Below are positions 7,415 through 7,526 of a stretch of 7,526 nucleotides of DNA, piece by piece. The position numbers and the translations under genes are program-made. Position 1 is the first letter of the stretch. Every line of letters starts with the position of its first letter. The notes beneath the pieces are model-generated. The model had not been told where the DNA came from. It did not search any database and saw nothing but the letters and a program-made list of their open reading frames with translations. The DNA lies in NCBI GenBank assembly GCA_017442445.1, contig JAFRZS010000098.1, positions 1 through 7,526 on the forward strand, in the 5' to 3' direction. This stretch comes from Clostridia bacterium (GTDB lineage Bacteria > Bacillota > Clostridia > Oscillospirales > Acutalibacteraceae).

Positions 7415-7526
7415 TCAAGACATTATTTCGAAATATTTTTTACCGGATTTCATAATATGCTTATATACAAGCGCGTCTATTCCAATAACAGCAAATGATT
7501 CAATCAGACAAATAAGACTGCAATCA
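7415..7526 (-). CDS. C-terminal end of an unidentified, probably membrane protein (cut by window edge)
   Basis: An open frame enters from the right edge and ends at TGA (7415-7417), giving 36 residues. It reads as a hydrophobic helix, LICLIESFAVIGIDALVY, followed by a basic tail (KHIMKSGKK) that would sit in the cytoplasm by the positive-inside rule. The stop lies 13 bp before the kinase start, and the kinase ribosome binding site lies in that gap, which suggests translation as part of one operon. The other two frames on this strand were not preferred; one of them has an early stop. I do not recognise the family: a transporter subunit or an integral membrane protein of unknown function would both fit. 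Confidence 0.65.
   Translation of the reverse strand, partial: DCSLICLIESFAVIGIDALVYKHIMKSGKKYFEIMS

Overview
The window looks like chromosomal DNA from a low-GC, Gram-positive anaerobe of the class Clostridia, possibly an Oscillospiraceae/Ruminococcaceae-type gut bacterium. The reasons are the AT-rich composition, strong AGGAGG-type ribosome binding sites, short Lys-rich Sec signal peptides and dense one-strand packing. This is a judgement by eye; no marker gene is present.

Everything is on the minus strand, so transcription runs from high to low coordinates. In that order: (1) the last 36 codons of a gene entering from the right edge (7415-7526), which look like the end of a membrane protein; (2) an 840-residue fusion protein (4879-7401), with a GlmU-like sugar-1-phosphate nucleotidyltransferase fused to a galactokinase-like GHMP kinase; (3) three complete, tandem, paralogous secreted calcineurin-like metallophosphoesterases with a purple-acid-phosphatase-type N-terminal domain (3427-4860, 1935-3371, 484-1911); (4) the first 154 codons of a fourth paralog leaving at the left edge (1-464), with a GTG start. 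Gaps between genes are 13, 18, 55, 23 and 19 bp, and no terminator is visible, so the block is probably one operon. There is no gene-free stretch above 55 bp (the ends at 1 and 7526 cut through genes). No RNA gene, insertion sequence or CRISPR array was seen.

How the genes may work together (inference): the fusion resembles in layout the L-fucokinase/GDP-fucose pyrophosphorylase (FKP) enzymes, pyrophosphorylase first and sugar kinase second. It would turn a free sugar into sugar-1-phosphate and then into a nucleotide sugar in the cytosol. Its galactose-binding signature is altered (GRHIEH instead of GEHxDY), so the sugar is probably not plain galactose. The secreted phosphoesterases could release phosphate or dephosphorylated sugars outside the cell. 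A link between the two activities is suggested only by gene order. The points most worth pursuing are the fusion enzyme's unknown substrate and the amplified phosphoesterase family with its conserved C-terminal tail.
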